DNA of 64,000 bases. It comes from DT-110 sp030148525 (GTDB lineage: Bacteria > Bacteroidota > Bacteroidia > Chitinophagales > Saprospiraceae). Below the pieces are notes generated by a model. It ran no database searches and was not told the origin of the DNA. It was given only the letters and a program-made list of their open reading frames with translations. Of the stretch, positions 17,775-26,839 are shown in pieces (position 1 is the stretch's first letter; each line of letters starts with the position of its first letter). The translations under genes and the position numbers were made by a program. The stretch is taken from the NCBI GenBank assembly GCA_965227445.1, contig OZ245751.1:496001-560000 (forward strand). Reading direction: 5' to 3'.

Positions 17775-17782
17775 CAAAGATA
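17775..17782 (-). promoter_or_regulatory. -7 promoter element (TATCTTTG, minus strand) of the small membrane-protein gene
   Basis: Exact TAnnTTTG match on the minus strand, predicted start near 17771, leader of about 40 bases to ATG 17730. It lies just past the T-run of the terminator of the BNR gene. Confidence 0.55.
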
Positions 17783-17786
17783 ACAA

Positions 17787-17818
17787 ACAAAAAGGGGCCG
17801 TAGATAATCGGACGGCCC
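17787..17818 (-). terminator. intrinsic terminator, minus strand, of the BNR-repeat gene
   Basis: Stem GGGCCGT / ACGGCCCC with a 10-base loop; on the minus strand it is followed by TTTTTGTTTG. It lies about 33 bases after the stop of the gene that ends at 17852. Confidence 0.85.
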
Positions 17819-17851
17819 ACAAATACTATAAAATAATTTCTTTAATAAGGG

Positions 17852-20800
17852 TCAATCAAAAGATTCAACCTTTGGCAGGATCAAAGCAGGCAAGTCACGC
17901 TGCTTAAAAATCCGGTTAAATTGCTTTACCTCCTGGCTCATGATCAGATCCATATCATTTTTGGCATCATTCCAAGCCTCGCTTAAATCGTTAAAGCGGG
18001 ACTGCATACCGCTGGTAATACGTGGATCGCTAGTATCTACTGTTTCTTTTAAAGACATGAATTCGGCTGCCAGTTTGTGCTCAAAATTGATCACGTCCTG
18101 ATCGGTTTCTTGCTCCGTTTGAATAAGCTGCTTTTCCCAGGCGTTGATCCTTTTAATGGCCTCCTGGCCTGATTGAATAAGGTCCTGATACTGATCACTA
18201 TTTTTAAGGAAACGCAACAGCGTCTCAATTTGCCGACGAATATCCCGCATTTGCTGCAAGGACTGGTTGATATTCCGAATATTAGATTCAATGAACTGCA
18301 GGAGTTGTTCTTGTTGGGCGTAATTCTTTTCGGCTACATTTATCCGCGGATCAGCTTTCAGTACAATGGGTTGCGCCACAGTGTCTTTAGGCGTCCTCAA
18401 CTCAATTCGATAATCACCCGGAGCTACCATACTACCGCGGTAGTCGCCCATAATATAAACATCGTCAATCCCCGGTAAAGGTTCTCGGCGAATATCCCAA
18501 TTGAAGCGATTGTGACCGGTCTGGGCCGACAATGGTGCTTCAGGTGCGGGACCCCCCTCGTATTCCTCAGCATCGGTCACGCGATTGGAATAGGTGCGCA
18601 AGGCCCGATTAGAATCACGGGCGTCGTCAAAGATTTGGAGTTCAACCAAACTGGTATCCAGACCGGGAGGGAGGAAGTAGTCAATAATAATGCCGGGGAG
18701 CGGGTTCTCGCCAACCTCCAGGAAGTCATCTGGTGTCTCCTCCGATTGAAAGCGAACACCTGCATCGGGTTGTACTAAAACCAAGGCATCCTTTCCCGGA
18801 AAACCTTGTGTTTGCTGAATGGGGGCAAGGTCATCCAGAATCCAGAATCCCCGTCCGGCAGTGGATGCTACCAGATCATTATCTGCAATGGTTAAATCGG
18901 TAATCGGCGTGATCGGTAAATTGAGCTGGAACCGGCTCCAGGATTCCCCGTGATCAAAAGAAATATAGATGCCGTTTTGAGTGCCCGCGTATAGAATACC
19001 GGCTACCTCAGGATCTTCCCGAATGACTCGCACGTAATCTTTTCCGGCAATTCCACTAGTGATTGAGGTCCAGGTTTTTCCTTTGTCATTGGTCCGGAAC
19101 ACATAGGGCTGTAGATCATTAAATTTATGACGGGTAGCTACGATGTATACTGTTTGGGTATCGTGCGGAGAAATTTCAATGCAATTGATAATAGCTTCAC
19201 CCAACTCGGGAGGTGTTACATCCGTCCAGGTTTCCCCGGCATCTTCCGTTTGGTGTACCAGGCCATCGTCGGATCCCGCCCATAGTGTGAATTTATCGTG
19301 GGGCGAACTGGCCAGATAGCTGATGGTGTTGTAAACCTCACCACCGGCACCTTCGTTGGTGAACGGTCCGCCGCCAAGACCTTGCTTTTCGCTTTCGTTA
19401 CGAGTCAGATCAGGACTGATTTCCCGCCAGTTATAGCCGCCATCAGTCGTTTCCAGCACTTTATTGGCAGCGTGGTAAATAATACTGGACTGTACGGCAT
19501 TGGCTATTACCGGAGCATTCCAGTTGAACCGATACATATTTTTGCGGGGAGTGGAAGCTATACCTACTGTTGGGTAGGCAGCAATGTTTTTGGTTTCCTT
19601 GGTGATGTGATCGAAAACAGTGAGACTCCCCTGGTAGCTACTACCGTAAATCAGACGGGGATTTTCGGGATCAAAGGTGATAAAGGCGCTTTCGCCGCCT
19701 CCCACCTCAAAGGTCTGATCGGGAGTGATACCAAAGCCTTTACTCCGGCTGGGAACAGCAATGGTGCTGTAATCTTGCTGCCCGGCATAGATGTGATAGG
19801 GGAAGCGTCGATCAGCAATAACACGATACAATTGAGCAGTTGGCTGGTTGTATTGGCTGGACCAGGTGCGGCCGCCATTATAGGTGATCGTTGCGCCTCC
19901 ATCATTGGCAACAATCATATTTTCGGGATCCGCCGGGTTGATCCATAAATCGTGATGGTCAGTGTGTGGTGTGGGCACTGCCTCAAAGGTTTGTCCACCA
20001 TCGATGGATTTGAGCAAGGGCGCATTGAGTACATACACTGTTTGCTCGTCAACCGGATCAGCAACTATTTCCATATAGTACCAGGCCCGGGCCCAGGTAA
20101 TGCGCTGGTCATTGGTCTGAAACCAGGTACGGCCACTGTCATTAGACCGGAATACACCTCCTTGTTCACCCTCCACATTGGCGTACAACACTTGCGGATT
20201 AACAGGAGATACGGAAATCCCTGCTTTACCCATTTTCCTGGGAAGGCCATTTGTGAGTTTAATCCAGTTTCTGCCCCCGTCTTCTGATTTGAAAATGCCA
20301 GAGCCCGGACCACCCGAACGAATATTCCATGGGGTGCGGGCGTGATCCCACATGGTCGCATAAATAATTCGCGGATTGGATGGGTCGATTACGACGTCGG
20401 CAGCACCCGTCGTTTCATTGATGTAGAGGGTCTGTTCCCAGGTATTGCCACCATCGGTAGAGCGATAGATACCGCGTTCATCGGAAGGACCAAAGACAGC
20501 ACCCTGAGCGGCAATTAAAAGGGTATTGGGATCGTTGGGATGTACGGCAATGCCGGCGATGTGACGCGTGCCAGCTAATCCGATATGCATCCAGCTCTGA
20601 CCGGCATTAATGGACTTGTAGATACCATCGCCGTGCGTAGACATGACACCCCGCACGGCATGCTCACCGGTACCTGCATAGATAACATTTTGGTCTGACG
20701 GAGCAATTTTGATGGCTCCCACCGATGCGGTGCTGAAATATCCGTCGGAAATATTAAACCAACTCTGTCCGGCATCTGTCGTCTTCCAGATGCCGCCACC

Positions 20801-21028
20801 CACGGTGCCCATATAGTAGATGAGGTCGTTCCCGCGGACTCCCGTAACTGCATTGGTTCGTCCGCCCCGGAAGGGACCGACGTGACGCCAGGACATATCC
20901 TGGTAATTGGCCGCCGAAAACAGCTGTTGGTCGTCTTTTGGAGTTGCCGGCACGTTCTGTGCAATGGCTTGTTTCATCCCCAATGAGCATACGAAGAGTA
21001 TTAAACTCAGCGTATAGCATTTTCTCAT
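17852..21028 (-). CDS. secreted VPS10/BNR-repeat protein (sialidase-like beta-propeller)
   Basis: A 1058-residue exported protein with a signal peptide (residues 1-23, ending KQAIAQ). At least ten Asp-box repeats are visible, for example TDAGQSW, TDGGNTW, EDGGRNW, NDSGRTW, TDGGYNW, EDAGETW and DHGESW, which mark one or two sortilin/VPS10-type beta-propellers across the first two thirds. The C-terminal part has an immunoglobulin-like region (FLPPGLDTSLVELQIFDD) and a helical end rich in glutamine. Databases often name such proteins glycosyl hydrolases, but I see no sialidase catalytic site (no FRIP motif), so a binding or protein-processing role is equally likely. There is no C-terminal T9SS sorting domain. 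Confidence 0.9.
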   Translation of the reverse strand: MRKCYTLSLILFVCSLGMKQAIAQNVPATPKDDQQLFSAANYQDMSWRHVGPFRGGRTNAVTGVRGNDLIYYMGTVGGGIWKTTDAGQSWFNISDGYFSTASVGAIKIAPSDQNVIYAGTGEHAVRGVMSTHGDGIYKSINAGQSWMHIGLAGTRHIAGIAVHPNDPNTLLIAAQGAVFGPSDERGIYRSTDGGNTWEQTLYINETTGAADVVIDPSNPRIIYATMWDHARTPWNIRSGGPGSGIFKSEDGGRNWIKLTNGLPRKMGKAGISVSPVNPQVLYANVEGEQGGVFRSNDSGRTWFQTNDQRITWARAWYYMEIVADPVDEQTVYVLNAPLLKSIDGGQTFEAVPTPHTDHHDLWINPADPENMIVANDGGATITYNGGRTWSSQYNQPTAQLYRVIADRRFPYHIYAGQQDYSTIAVPSRSKGFGITPDQTFEVGGGESAFITFDPENPRLIYGSSYQGSLTVFDHITKETKNIAAYPTVGIASTPRKNMYRFNWNAPVIANAVQSSIIYHAANKVLETTDGGYNWREISPDLTRNESEKQGLGGGPFTNEGAGGEVYNTISYLASSPHDKFTLWAGSDDGLVHQTEDAGETWTDVTPPELGEAIINCIEISPHDTQTVYIVATRHKFNDLQPYVFRTNDKGKTWTSITSGIAGKDYVRVIREDPEVAGILYAGTQNGIYISFDHGESWSRFQLNLPITPITDLTIADNDLVASTAGRGFWILDDLAPIQQTQGFPGKDALVLVQPDAGVRFQSEETPDDFLEVGENPLPGIIIDYFLPPGLDTSLVELQIFDDARDSNRALRTYSNRVTDAEEYEGGPAPEAPLSAQTGHNRFNWDIRREPLPGIDDVYIMGDYRGSMVAPGDYRIELRTPKDTVAQPIVLKADPRINVAEKNYAQQEQLLQFIESNIRNINQSLQQMRDIRRQIETLLRFLKNSDQYQDLIQSGQEAIKRINAWEKQLIQTEQETDQDVINFEHKLAAEFMSLKETVDTSDPRITSGMQSRFNDLSEAWNDAKNDMDLIMSQEVKQFNRIFKQRDLPALILPKVESFD

Positions 21029-21493
21029 AATACGTTTTTTACCCTGCCCGCGTCACTAGGCAGGTGCATGAGTTATGTAGTTCTCTCAAAGCTCTTTAAA
21101 CGTATATCGGCCTGAAGAAGTGGATTGTGGGGGAATTCAATTGATTGTCCTTCTTGGAATCACATCAAAATTAAATGATTATAAGTGAAAAAACCAATTT
21201 ATGGGACATATTTTTGCCGGTTACTAAATAAAATATACCGTTTCTGTGTTCAGGGCCACCGTTTACGATTTAGCGCTTGGTGTGTAGATAGGGGGGGGTG
21301 CAGTTCTCCTGATTTAACGAAATCAGGCAATGAGGGTTTCGATTCGTTTCATTTTGTGGGGTATAAAAAGAGTGAAAATAATTATATGATAAAAATTGTA
21401 TTTAGTTTGCAGTCAAAACAATCCCACCGATCCCTGTGGGAACCGACCGTTCTCGCAAGAAGATGATACAGATTAACTGTAGGCCGTTTGGCC
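21029..21493. other. 465-bp intergenic region without a supportable gene
   Basis: Holds the promoter of the BNR gene near its left side, a run of eight G at about 21291-21298, and a perfect hairpin CCTGATTT-AACG-AAATCAGG at 21308-21327. A 93-codon plus-strand frame here has no start context or recognisable sequence and I leave it out. Confidence 0.6.
21166..21197 (-). promoter_or_regulatory. promoter of the BNR-repeat gene (TTGG / TAATTTTG, minus strand)
   Basis: Minus-strand TAATTTTG at 21173-21166 matches TAnnTTTG; a TTGG at 21197-21194 lies 20 bases upstream, a fitting -33 element. The predicted leader is about 134 bases. Confidence 0.5.
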
Positions 21494-22111
21494 TTATTCG
21501 AGTAATCCTTTTTCCTCTAAGGCTTCCTTGAGGCCGCTTGGACTGGTGAAATGGATGGTTTTAAGACCAATTTTTTTGGCGGCAGCCACATTGCGGGCAT
21601 TGTCGTCGATAAACAAAGCCTCTGGAGGGGCCAGATCATTGCGATCGAGAAGTAGATGGTATATGGCCGGATCCGGCTTTTTGAGGCCTTCGCGGCCGCT
21701 GACCAGGATGTCTTCAAAATACCGCAGAAAAGAATACCGCTCCCAGGCAATGGGAAAGGTTTCGTCAGACCAGTTTGTCAGAGCCAGCAGTTTGTAGTTC
21801 TGTTGCCGGCGCAGCTCCTCCAAAAGAGCAACCGTTCCGGGAATCGGACCGCCCAGCATTTCAGACCAACGGCCGTAATAGGCTTCGATCAACGCCTTTT
21901 TTTCCGGAAATTCCGCTACTTTACTTTTCGTAGCCTCTTCCAACGACCTGCCGGCATCTTGCTGTTCGTTCCAGTCAGGTGTGCATATCTGATTCAGGAA
22001 ATCATCAATTGCTGTCTCATCATCTAGTAATTTTCGGTACAGGTATCTGGGGTCCCAATCGATGAGAACCCCTCCAAGATCAAAGATGAGTGTAGTAATG
22101 GCTTGTGACAT
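21494..22111 (-). CDS. HAD-superfamily hydrolase, subfamily IA
   Basis: A 205-residue cytoplasmic HAD phosphatase-like enzyme. Motif I is FDLGGVLIDWD near the N-terminus, the helical cap (YLYRKLLDDETAI...) follows, motif II is in LLALTNWSDET, the motif III lysine is in GLKKPDPAIY, and motif IV is FIDDNARNV. The combination is typical of the YihX/HAD-IA-v3 group that removes phosphate from sugar phosphates or nucleotides; the second Asp of motif I appears as Gly (DLGG), as usual in that group. ATG 22111 is preferred to TTG 22138. Last gene of a probable minus-strand operon with DUF4105 and UMF1 genes. Confidence 0.88.
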   Translation of the reverse strand: MSQAITTLIFDLGGVLIDWDPRYLYRKLLDDETAIDDFLNQICTPDWNEQQDAGRSLEEATKSKVAEFPEKKALIEAYYGRWSEMLGGPIPGTVALLEELRRQQNYKLLALTNWSDETFPIAWERYSFLRYFEDILVSGREGLKKPDPAIYHLLLDRNDLAPPEALFIDDNARNVAAAKKIGLKTIHFTSPSGLKEALEEKGLLE

Positions 22112-22141
22112 AGGTGTGTACTTTTGTTTGGGTGTCAATTG

Positions 22142-23305
22142 TCAGAGAACCTTATGTTTTGGATTGGTGGGTTTAGACCAGTCGCGTAGTCGAATCATAC
22201 CCCGAATCAATAAAATGATAGCAATGGGTAAAATGGCGGGGTGCAACTGCTGAGGCAGCCATAAATACCCCACTATGGCTACCGTAGTCGTCGTACAGGC
22301 GACCAGCAGCAGTATGCGTTGCCATTGGTTTCGGCCATCCAGTACGAATAGCCACAGTGGACTGGCCCACAACAGATTGAGGTTTTGCCACGTAGCCTGA
22401 TGGTCGGTGCCTATCCACATAAACGCAAATAAACAACCAGCCAGTCCGGCTGCCAGCAAAAAGATCGACCCCAATATCTGACCCACTTTGGGGGGGGCAA
22501 ACAGGGATAGAATAAGAACGATCACAGCCAGGATGCTAAATAGCCACACCGGCCCAATCCCCCCGGAGGGTTCCAAATGGTCGATGCGTGCCGGTACGAT
22601 CACTTCGGGCGCCGGTGTCAGATTTTGATTGCGAAATGATGTCGTGGCAAAATGAGCAGACAAGTAATCTGGTAAAAACATTTCGTCCCGAAAATCCGCC
22701 GTGTGATCAGCCGGTAAGCCAAGAATGAGGTCAATACCAAAATCAGCCCAGGGGAAAGGGCCGATGTATTCGTCTAGTAACTGACGAAAACTCTTGGTGG
22801 CTGAATAGGTAGCAGTGGGTTCCAGGGTAGTATCGAATTCTTGCTCAATAACATCTCGTATGCGGGTAGCACAATTGTCGTAGAAAAAATCGTATAGGTA
22901 ATACCGGTTTTGTGGTTCGTAGTTGGTACGCAAAAAGTCGATGACGCGCTGCGTTTCCTGCTGATTCAGCATTAGTACCTGCTGGTCGATGCGCCGTCCT
23001 TCCGATTCGTAGGCACGCAAAAAAACCTCTGTGCGTTGCACACCGAGCATGTAATTCAATTTGCCCCGGATAAATTTCACGTAAAAATTGGGGGTGTCAA
23101 AGTCAAAAATTCCGTAATTGAAAACCAGGTCCGTTCCGGTCGTTGGATCGTGGGCACGGATGGCGGAGTGTCCGAATTTAGAGAATAACTCTGCTCCGGG
23201 TGCACAGGTAAGCAAGTACAAGCGGGTACTGTCGGTGAGTTGTTGGGCCTGGCATCTGTACCCAAATAAAAGGATAAAGCTCAGGGCAAACAGCCATTTC
23301 TGCAT
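22142..23305 (-). CDS. DUF4105-family membrane/periplasmic protein
   Basis: A 387-residue protein with a signal peptide (MQKWLFALSFILLFGYRCQA) and a DUF4105 domain: YLLTCAPGAELFSKFGHSAIR, FNYGIFDFDTPNFY and YLYDFFYDNCATRIRD, with conserved His and Cys residues that look like a papain-type site. About four membrane helices follow in the C-terminal third (from about residue 255). The open frame extends 116 codons upstream to 23653, but those codons overlap the transporter gene and encode nothing recognisable; ATG 23305 with the signal peptide is the start. Function is unknown; the fold suggests a membrane-bound thiol hydrolase. Confidence 0.82.
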   Translation of the reverse strand: MQKWLFALSFILLFGYRCQAQQLTDSTRLYLLTCAPGAELFSKFGHSAIRAHDPTTGTDLVFNYGIFDFDTPNFYVKFIRGKLNYMLGVQRTEVFLRAYESEGRRIDQQVLMLNQQETQRVIDFLRTNYEPQNRYYLYDFFYDNCATRIRDVIEQEFDTTLEPTATYSATKSFRQLLDEYIGPFPWADFGIDLILGLPADHTADFRDEMFLPDYLSAHFATTSFRNQNLTPAPEVIVPARIDHLEPSGGIGPVWLFSILAVIVLILSLFAPPKVGQILGSIFLLAAGLAGCLFAFMWIGTDHQATWQNLNLLWASPLWLFVLDGRNQWQRILLLVACTTTTVAIVGYLWLPQQLHPAILPIAIILLIRGMIRLRDWSKPTNPKHKVL

Positions 23306-23360
23306 GGATCGATGTTTGCGGAAAGATACACTTTTGATTAGAGATAGGCCGGTGGCTCCC

Positions 23361-24632
23361 CTACCGAATCTTGACGGGGCGTAATAAGAGCATTCCCACC
23401 ATAAAGAACAGGGAAAGCACCAGGATGCTGATCCGCATAGAACCAGTAATTTGGTCCAGAAAGCCAAAAAGGAGCGTCCCCATGACAATGGCCACTTTTT
23501 CCAGTACATCGTAAAAACTGAAATAGGAGGTGGTGTCCTCTGTTTTTTCGGGAATGAGCTTGGAGTAGGTAGAACGGGCCACTGATTGAATGCCGCCCAT
23601 GACCAGGCCCACGCCGGCAGCCAGTGCGAAAAAAGGGCCTTTACCATCGACAAAATAGGCGATTACGCAAATCAACGTCCAGATGATTAGCATACACGTC
23701 AGGGAGTATTTATTTCCTCGCCGGTCGGAAACAAAAGCAAACAAATAGGCCCCGGCAATCGCCAGGATCTGCAGTAATAAAATGAGGAGAATCAGTTGGG
23801 AAGTACCAAAATCTAACTCTTTTTCCGCAAAGGTAGCGGCCAGAAACAGTACTGTCTGTACGCCCGCAATAAAACTGAAAAAGGCCCCGAGGAAAAAACG
23901 CAGGTCTCTTTGTTTTTTGGCGGAAGCCCAGACCAGCTTAAGCTCTTCAAACCCCTTTTGAATTATCCGCGGCCGACGGACTCGTTCATCCTTTGGTAAA
24001 CGCCGAAAGGGGATCAGGGAGAACCCTAACCACCATACACCAACCAGCAGGAATGACAACCGGACCGGGAACGTACCCCCGGGCAGCCCCAGGGAGTCGG
24101 CAAACTGTATGATAACCAGGCATGTAACCAGCAGGATGATGCTACCGATATAACCAAAAGCATATCCACGCGCACTGACCCTGTCGTAGCGGTCAGGCGT
24201 TGCAATCAGCGGCAAATAGGCATTATTGAAGACCAGACCTCCGGCAAAGCCGATCATAGCCAGCATAAACATGGCCGTTCCGAACCAAAGTTGTTCCATT
24301 CCCTGGAAAAAGAAAAGTGCCAGGCAGGCAGCGGATCCCAAAATGGTAAAGAAGCGCATAAAGAACATTCGGCGCCCCCCATAATCGGCTATGCCTGACA
24401 ACAGGGGCGAACACAAAGCAATGATCAGGTAGGATCCGGAAATAGCAAAGGCGTACAGAACCGAGTTACTGGTGGTAATGGTTCCGATATTGATCGAATC
24501 GTTGGTAACCTCAATGAAATAAGCCGGGAAAATGGCTACTGTGATCACCAGGGCGAAGGCCGAATTGGCCCAGTCGAAAAAGGCCCAGGCATTGAGGGTC
24601 CGGGGGTTGTTAAGAGCGGTAGTAGTGGCCAT
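23361..24632 (-). CDS. UMF1-type (Atg22-like) major facilitator transporter
   Basis: A 423-residue inner-membrane protein with about 12 hydrophobic segments. The N-terminus NAWAFFDWANSAFALVI is the signature of the UMF1/Atg22-like branch, which in yeast exports amino acids from the vacuole; the bacterial substrates are mostly unknown. The central loop (GVQTVLFLAATFAEKELDFG) and the segment GGIQSVARSTYSKLIPE also fit that branch. It is the first gene of a minus-strand run with DUF4105 and HAD genes (gaps of 55 and 30 bases), and it is divergent from the RimK-like gene. Confidence 0.9.
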   Translation of the reverse strand: MATTTALNNPRTLNAWAFFDWANSAFALVITVAIFPAYFIEVTNDSINIGTITTSNSVLYAFAISGSYLIIALCSPLLSGIADYGGRRMFFMRFFTILGSAACLALFFFQGMEQLWFGTAMFMLAMIGFAGGLVFNNAYLPLIATPDRYDRVSARGYAFGYIGSIILLVTCLVIIQFADSLGLPGGTFPVRLSFLLVGVWWLGFSLIPFRRLPKDERVRRPRIIQKGFEELKLVWASAKKQRDLRFFLGAFFSFIAGVQTVLFLAATFAEKELDFGTSQLILLILLLQILAIAGAYLFAFVSDRRGNKYSLTCMLIIWTLICVIAYFVDGKGPFFALAAGVGLVMGGIQSVARSTYSKLIPEKTEDTTSYFSFYDVLEKVAIVMGTLLFGFLDQITGSMRISILVLSLFFMVGMLLLRPVKIR

Positions 24633-24787
24633 AAGTGATGAGCTTCTTTTCTAAGCGGGAAAGATTTAGCATCTTGCCTGACCGGCTGTGTTCGCTACTG
24701 AATACAGGCTCAGGTCGGAGCGTGGTGCGAATATACATAGCCCGTACTAACTCCCACGCGATTTCAGGAACGCCTTCAGTGACTTTT

Positions 24788-25690
24788 ATGAAAATAGGTA
24801 TACTTTCCCGTGGTCCCCAATTGTATTCTACCCGGAGCTTGTACCGGGCGGGGATGCGGCGTGGTCACCAAATGATGGTTATTGATCATACCCGGTGCCA
24901 GTACTTAGTGGATAGTGAACGGTCAGAAATTTTTTTTGATGGCCTTCCCTTATCCTCCCTTGATGCTATCGTTCCCCGTATCGGCAGTTCGGTAACTTCA
25001 CTGGGGGCAGCCCTTATTCACCAGTTTGAATTGCTTAAAGTGTATACGGTCACCCGGGCACACGCCCTGTTGCAGGCTCGCGACAAACTTCGGTGCCTGC
25101 AGCGTCTGGCCGGAGCTGGTTTGAAGGTGCCGGGTACCGCTTTCATTACCAGCGGTTCTGAACTGGAGGATGTGCTCGATCTGCTCGGTGGCTTTCCGGT
25201 TGTCATTAAATTATTGGAGAGTACACATGGCGTAGGGGTCATGCTGGCCGACAATATGCGGTCGGCCGAAGCCACGATTGAAGCCTTTCAAAAACTCAAC
25301 GAGCGCGTGCTCATCCAGGAATACATTGCCGAATCCCACGGTGCTGATATTCGGGCACTGGTAGTAGGTGGACGCGTGGTAGCCTCTATGAAGCGACAGG
25401 CCCAGCCGGGTGAATTCCGGTCTAATTTGCACCGCGGAGCAAAGGCGCAGCGGATCGGTTTGTCAAAGGAAGAGGAGAAAGCCGTAATTCAGGCAGCCCA
25501 GGTTATGGGACTGGATGTGGCCGGTGTGGATATTCTTCAGTCGAGACGGGGCCCCCTGGTGATGGAGGTGAATGCCTCGCCCGGTTTGGAGGGGATAGAG
25601 GGAGTAACTAAGGTCGACGTAGCGGGGGCGATAATCAAATTTACAGAAAAACGACATCGGGCCTTTAACGCCCACATTGGGACTAAATGA
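24788..25690 (+). CDS. RimK-like ATP-grasp ligase
   Basis: A 300-residue ATP-grasp enzyme of the RimK family, the same length as E. coli RimK, which adds glutamates to the C-terminus of ribosomal protein S6. Seen: N-terminal MKIGILSRGPQLYSTRSLY, central RDKLRCLQRLAGAGLKVPGT, ATP-binding VVIKLLESTHGVGVM, IQEYIAESHGADIRALVV, FRSNLHRGA, and the metal-binding LVMEVNASPGLEGIE. ATG 24788 aligns with family starts; the longer frame from 24635 overlaps the divergent gene's promoter space. It overlaps the following AspA-like gene, so ligase and hydrolase are translationally coupled. Confidence 0.92.
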   Translation: MKIGILSRGPQLYSTRSLYRAGMRRGHQMMVIDHTRCQYLVDSERSEIFFDGLPLSSLDAIVPRIGSSVTSLGAALIHQFELLKVYTVTRAHALLQARDKLRCLQRLAGAGLKVPGTAFITSGSELEDVLDLLGGFPVVIKLLESTHGVGVMLADNMRSAEATIEAFQKLNERVLIQEYIAESHGADIRALVVGGRVVASMKRQAQPGEFRSNLHRGAKAQRIGLSKEEEKAVIQAAQVMGLDVAGVDILQSRRGPLVMEVNASPGLEGIEGVTKVDVAGAIIKFTEKRHRAFNAHIGTK

Positions 25691-26639
25691 ACTATTTGTG
25701 AAAATTCATAATACGGAAATTCTTCCGGGTGCTAACGAGGTGATTAAAATTCCGGTGGGTCGAATTCCAACGGGCAATCAAATCCTGATCAGAGCGCACG
25801 TATATCGTTCGCTTATCGATGGCCCTACGGCTTTGATTCTGGCAGGGGTACACGGCGATGAGGTAAATGGGGTGGAGATCGTGCGTCAGGCCATTGCCAG
25901 TGAGATGTTCCGGACTATTCAGCGGGGAACCATCATTGCGATACCTGTATTAAATGTATATGGGTTTATCAATTTTTCCCGGGAAGTTCCCGATGGCAAG
26001 GACGTTAACCGTTCATTCCCCGGTTCCTTACGTGGCTCCCTGGCCTCCCGGGTGGCCCGCATCATAAGTAAGAAAATCATTCCGGAAGTTGATTTTGGGG
26101 TGGATTTTCACACAGGAGGGCGATCCATCTACAATTTTCCACAGATACGATATACCGCTGGTGACGAGGTAGCCAGGGAGCTGGCAATGGCTTTCAAAGC
26201 ACCACAGATATTGGCAAAAAAAACTATCAGTAAATCATTGCGTAAATACGCACAGGACAAAGGAAAACGGATCCTGGTATTTGAGGGTGGAGAAAACCTT
26301 CGACTGGATGATTATTCCATTGCTAACGCCTTGAATGGGTTGCGGCGATTACTCATTCATCAAGACATGTTACCGGGGACATTACCGCCCGATCAGCCTT
26401 CCTGGCATTATCTGAAATCGAGTTGGTTGCGTGCACCGCAGGCCGGCATTTTTCAGTGGACAAAGGGTTCTGGGCAAATGGTTGCGAAGGGGGAGCCCAT
26501 CGGTTCGATTTCTGACCCCTACGGATTGGAGTGTACTCCCCTGCGCGCCGATGAAACCGGGCATATTATTGGTCATTCCAACATGCCCGTGGTAACGCAA
26601 GGTGATGCCCTGTTCCATATTGCCTATCAGCCTGCCTGA
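25677..26639 (+). CDS. succinylglutamate desuccinylase/aspartoacylase (AspA/AstE) family zinc hydrolase
   Basis: A roughly 313-320 residue zinc carboxypeptidase-fold enzyme. The metal ligands are in AGVHGDEVNGVEI (His and Glu) and DFHTGG (second His); KDVNRSFPG provides the conserved Asn-Arg pair. Family members cleave N-acyl amino acids such as succinylglutamate or acetylaspartate. The frame opens with TTG 25677, overlapping the last 14 bases of the RimK-like gene; GTG 25698 is an alternative start. The pairing suggests that it removes or matures what the ligase attaches, which is an inference from context only. Confidence 0.88.
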   Translation: MGLNELFVKIHNTEILPGANEVIKIPVGRIPTGNQILIRAHVYRSLIDGPTALILAGVHGDEVNGVEIVRQAIASEMFRTIQRGTIIAIPVLNVYGFINFSREVPDGKDVNRSFPGSLRGSLASRVARIISKKIIPEVDFGVDFHTGGRSIYNFPQIRYTAGDEVARELAMAFKAPQILAKKTISKSLRKYAQDKGKRILVFEGGENLRLDDYSIANALNGLRRLLIHQDMLPGTLPPDQPSWHYLKSSWLRAPQAGIFQWTKGSGQMVAKGEPIGSISDPYGLECTPLRADETGHIIGHSNMPVVTQGDALFHIAYQPA

Positions 26640-26667
26640 GCGGGCGTCGTGCAGCTGTCAATGGCAT

Positions 26668-26768
26668 ATCAAAAAAAGCCCGCCGGCTAGGGAAACCGGC
26701 GAGCAAACTGCATATTCGTGAGCTAAGAATGTACATAACACATCACGGGTGACTAATATGCAATAATC
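26668..26768 (-). ncRNA. candidate small RNA on the minus strand
   Basis: An intrinsic terminator on the minus strand (26671-26704: stem CGCCGG / CCGGCG, then seven T) has no minus-strand gene in front of it. About 100 bases upstream on that strand is TATTTTTTG (26781-26773), a near match to the -7 element. The sequence between can fold: TGCATATT near the 5' end pairs with AATATGCA, and CGTGA with TCACG. I see no open frame of interest inside. This is a prediction only. Confidence 0.35.
26671..26704 (-). terminator. orphan intrinsic terminator, minus strand
   Basis: Stem CGCCGG / CCGGCG extended by two further pairs, loop of nine bases, then TTTTTTT when read on the minus strand. On the plus strand no T-run follows, so it does not serve the AspA-like gene. 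Confidence 0.7.
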
Positions 26769-26839
26769 GTGCCAAAAAATACAGGTGGAAAAGTGGTTTT
26801 CCGAAAAAGGACGGTACGCAAAAACAAAAACAACAAACG

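Noticed and set aside
23306..23653. N-terminal extension of the DUF4105 frame
   Set aside because: The 116 extra codons overlap the UMF1 transporter gene, encode no recognisable sequence and precede a good signal peptide start.
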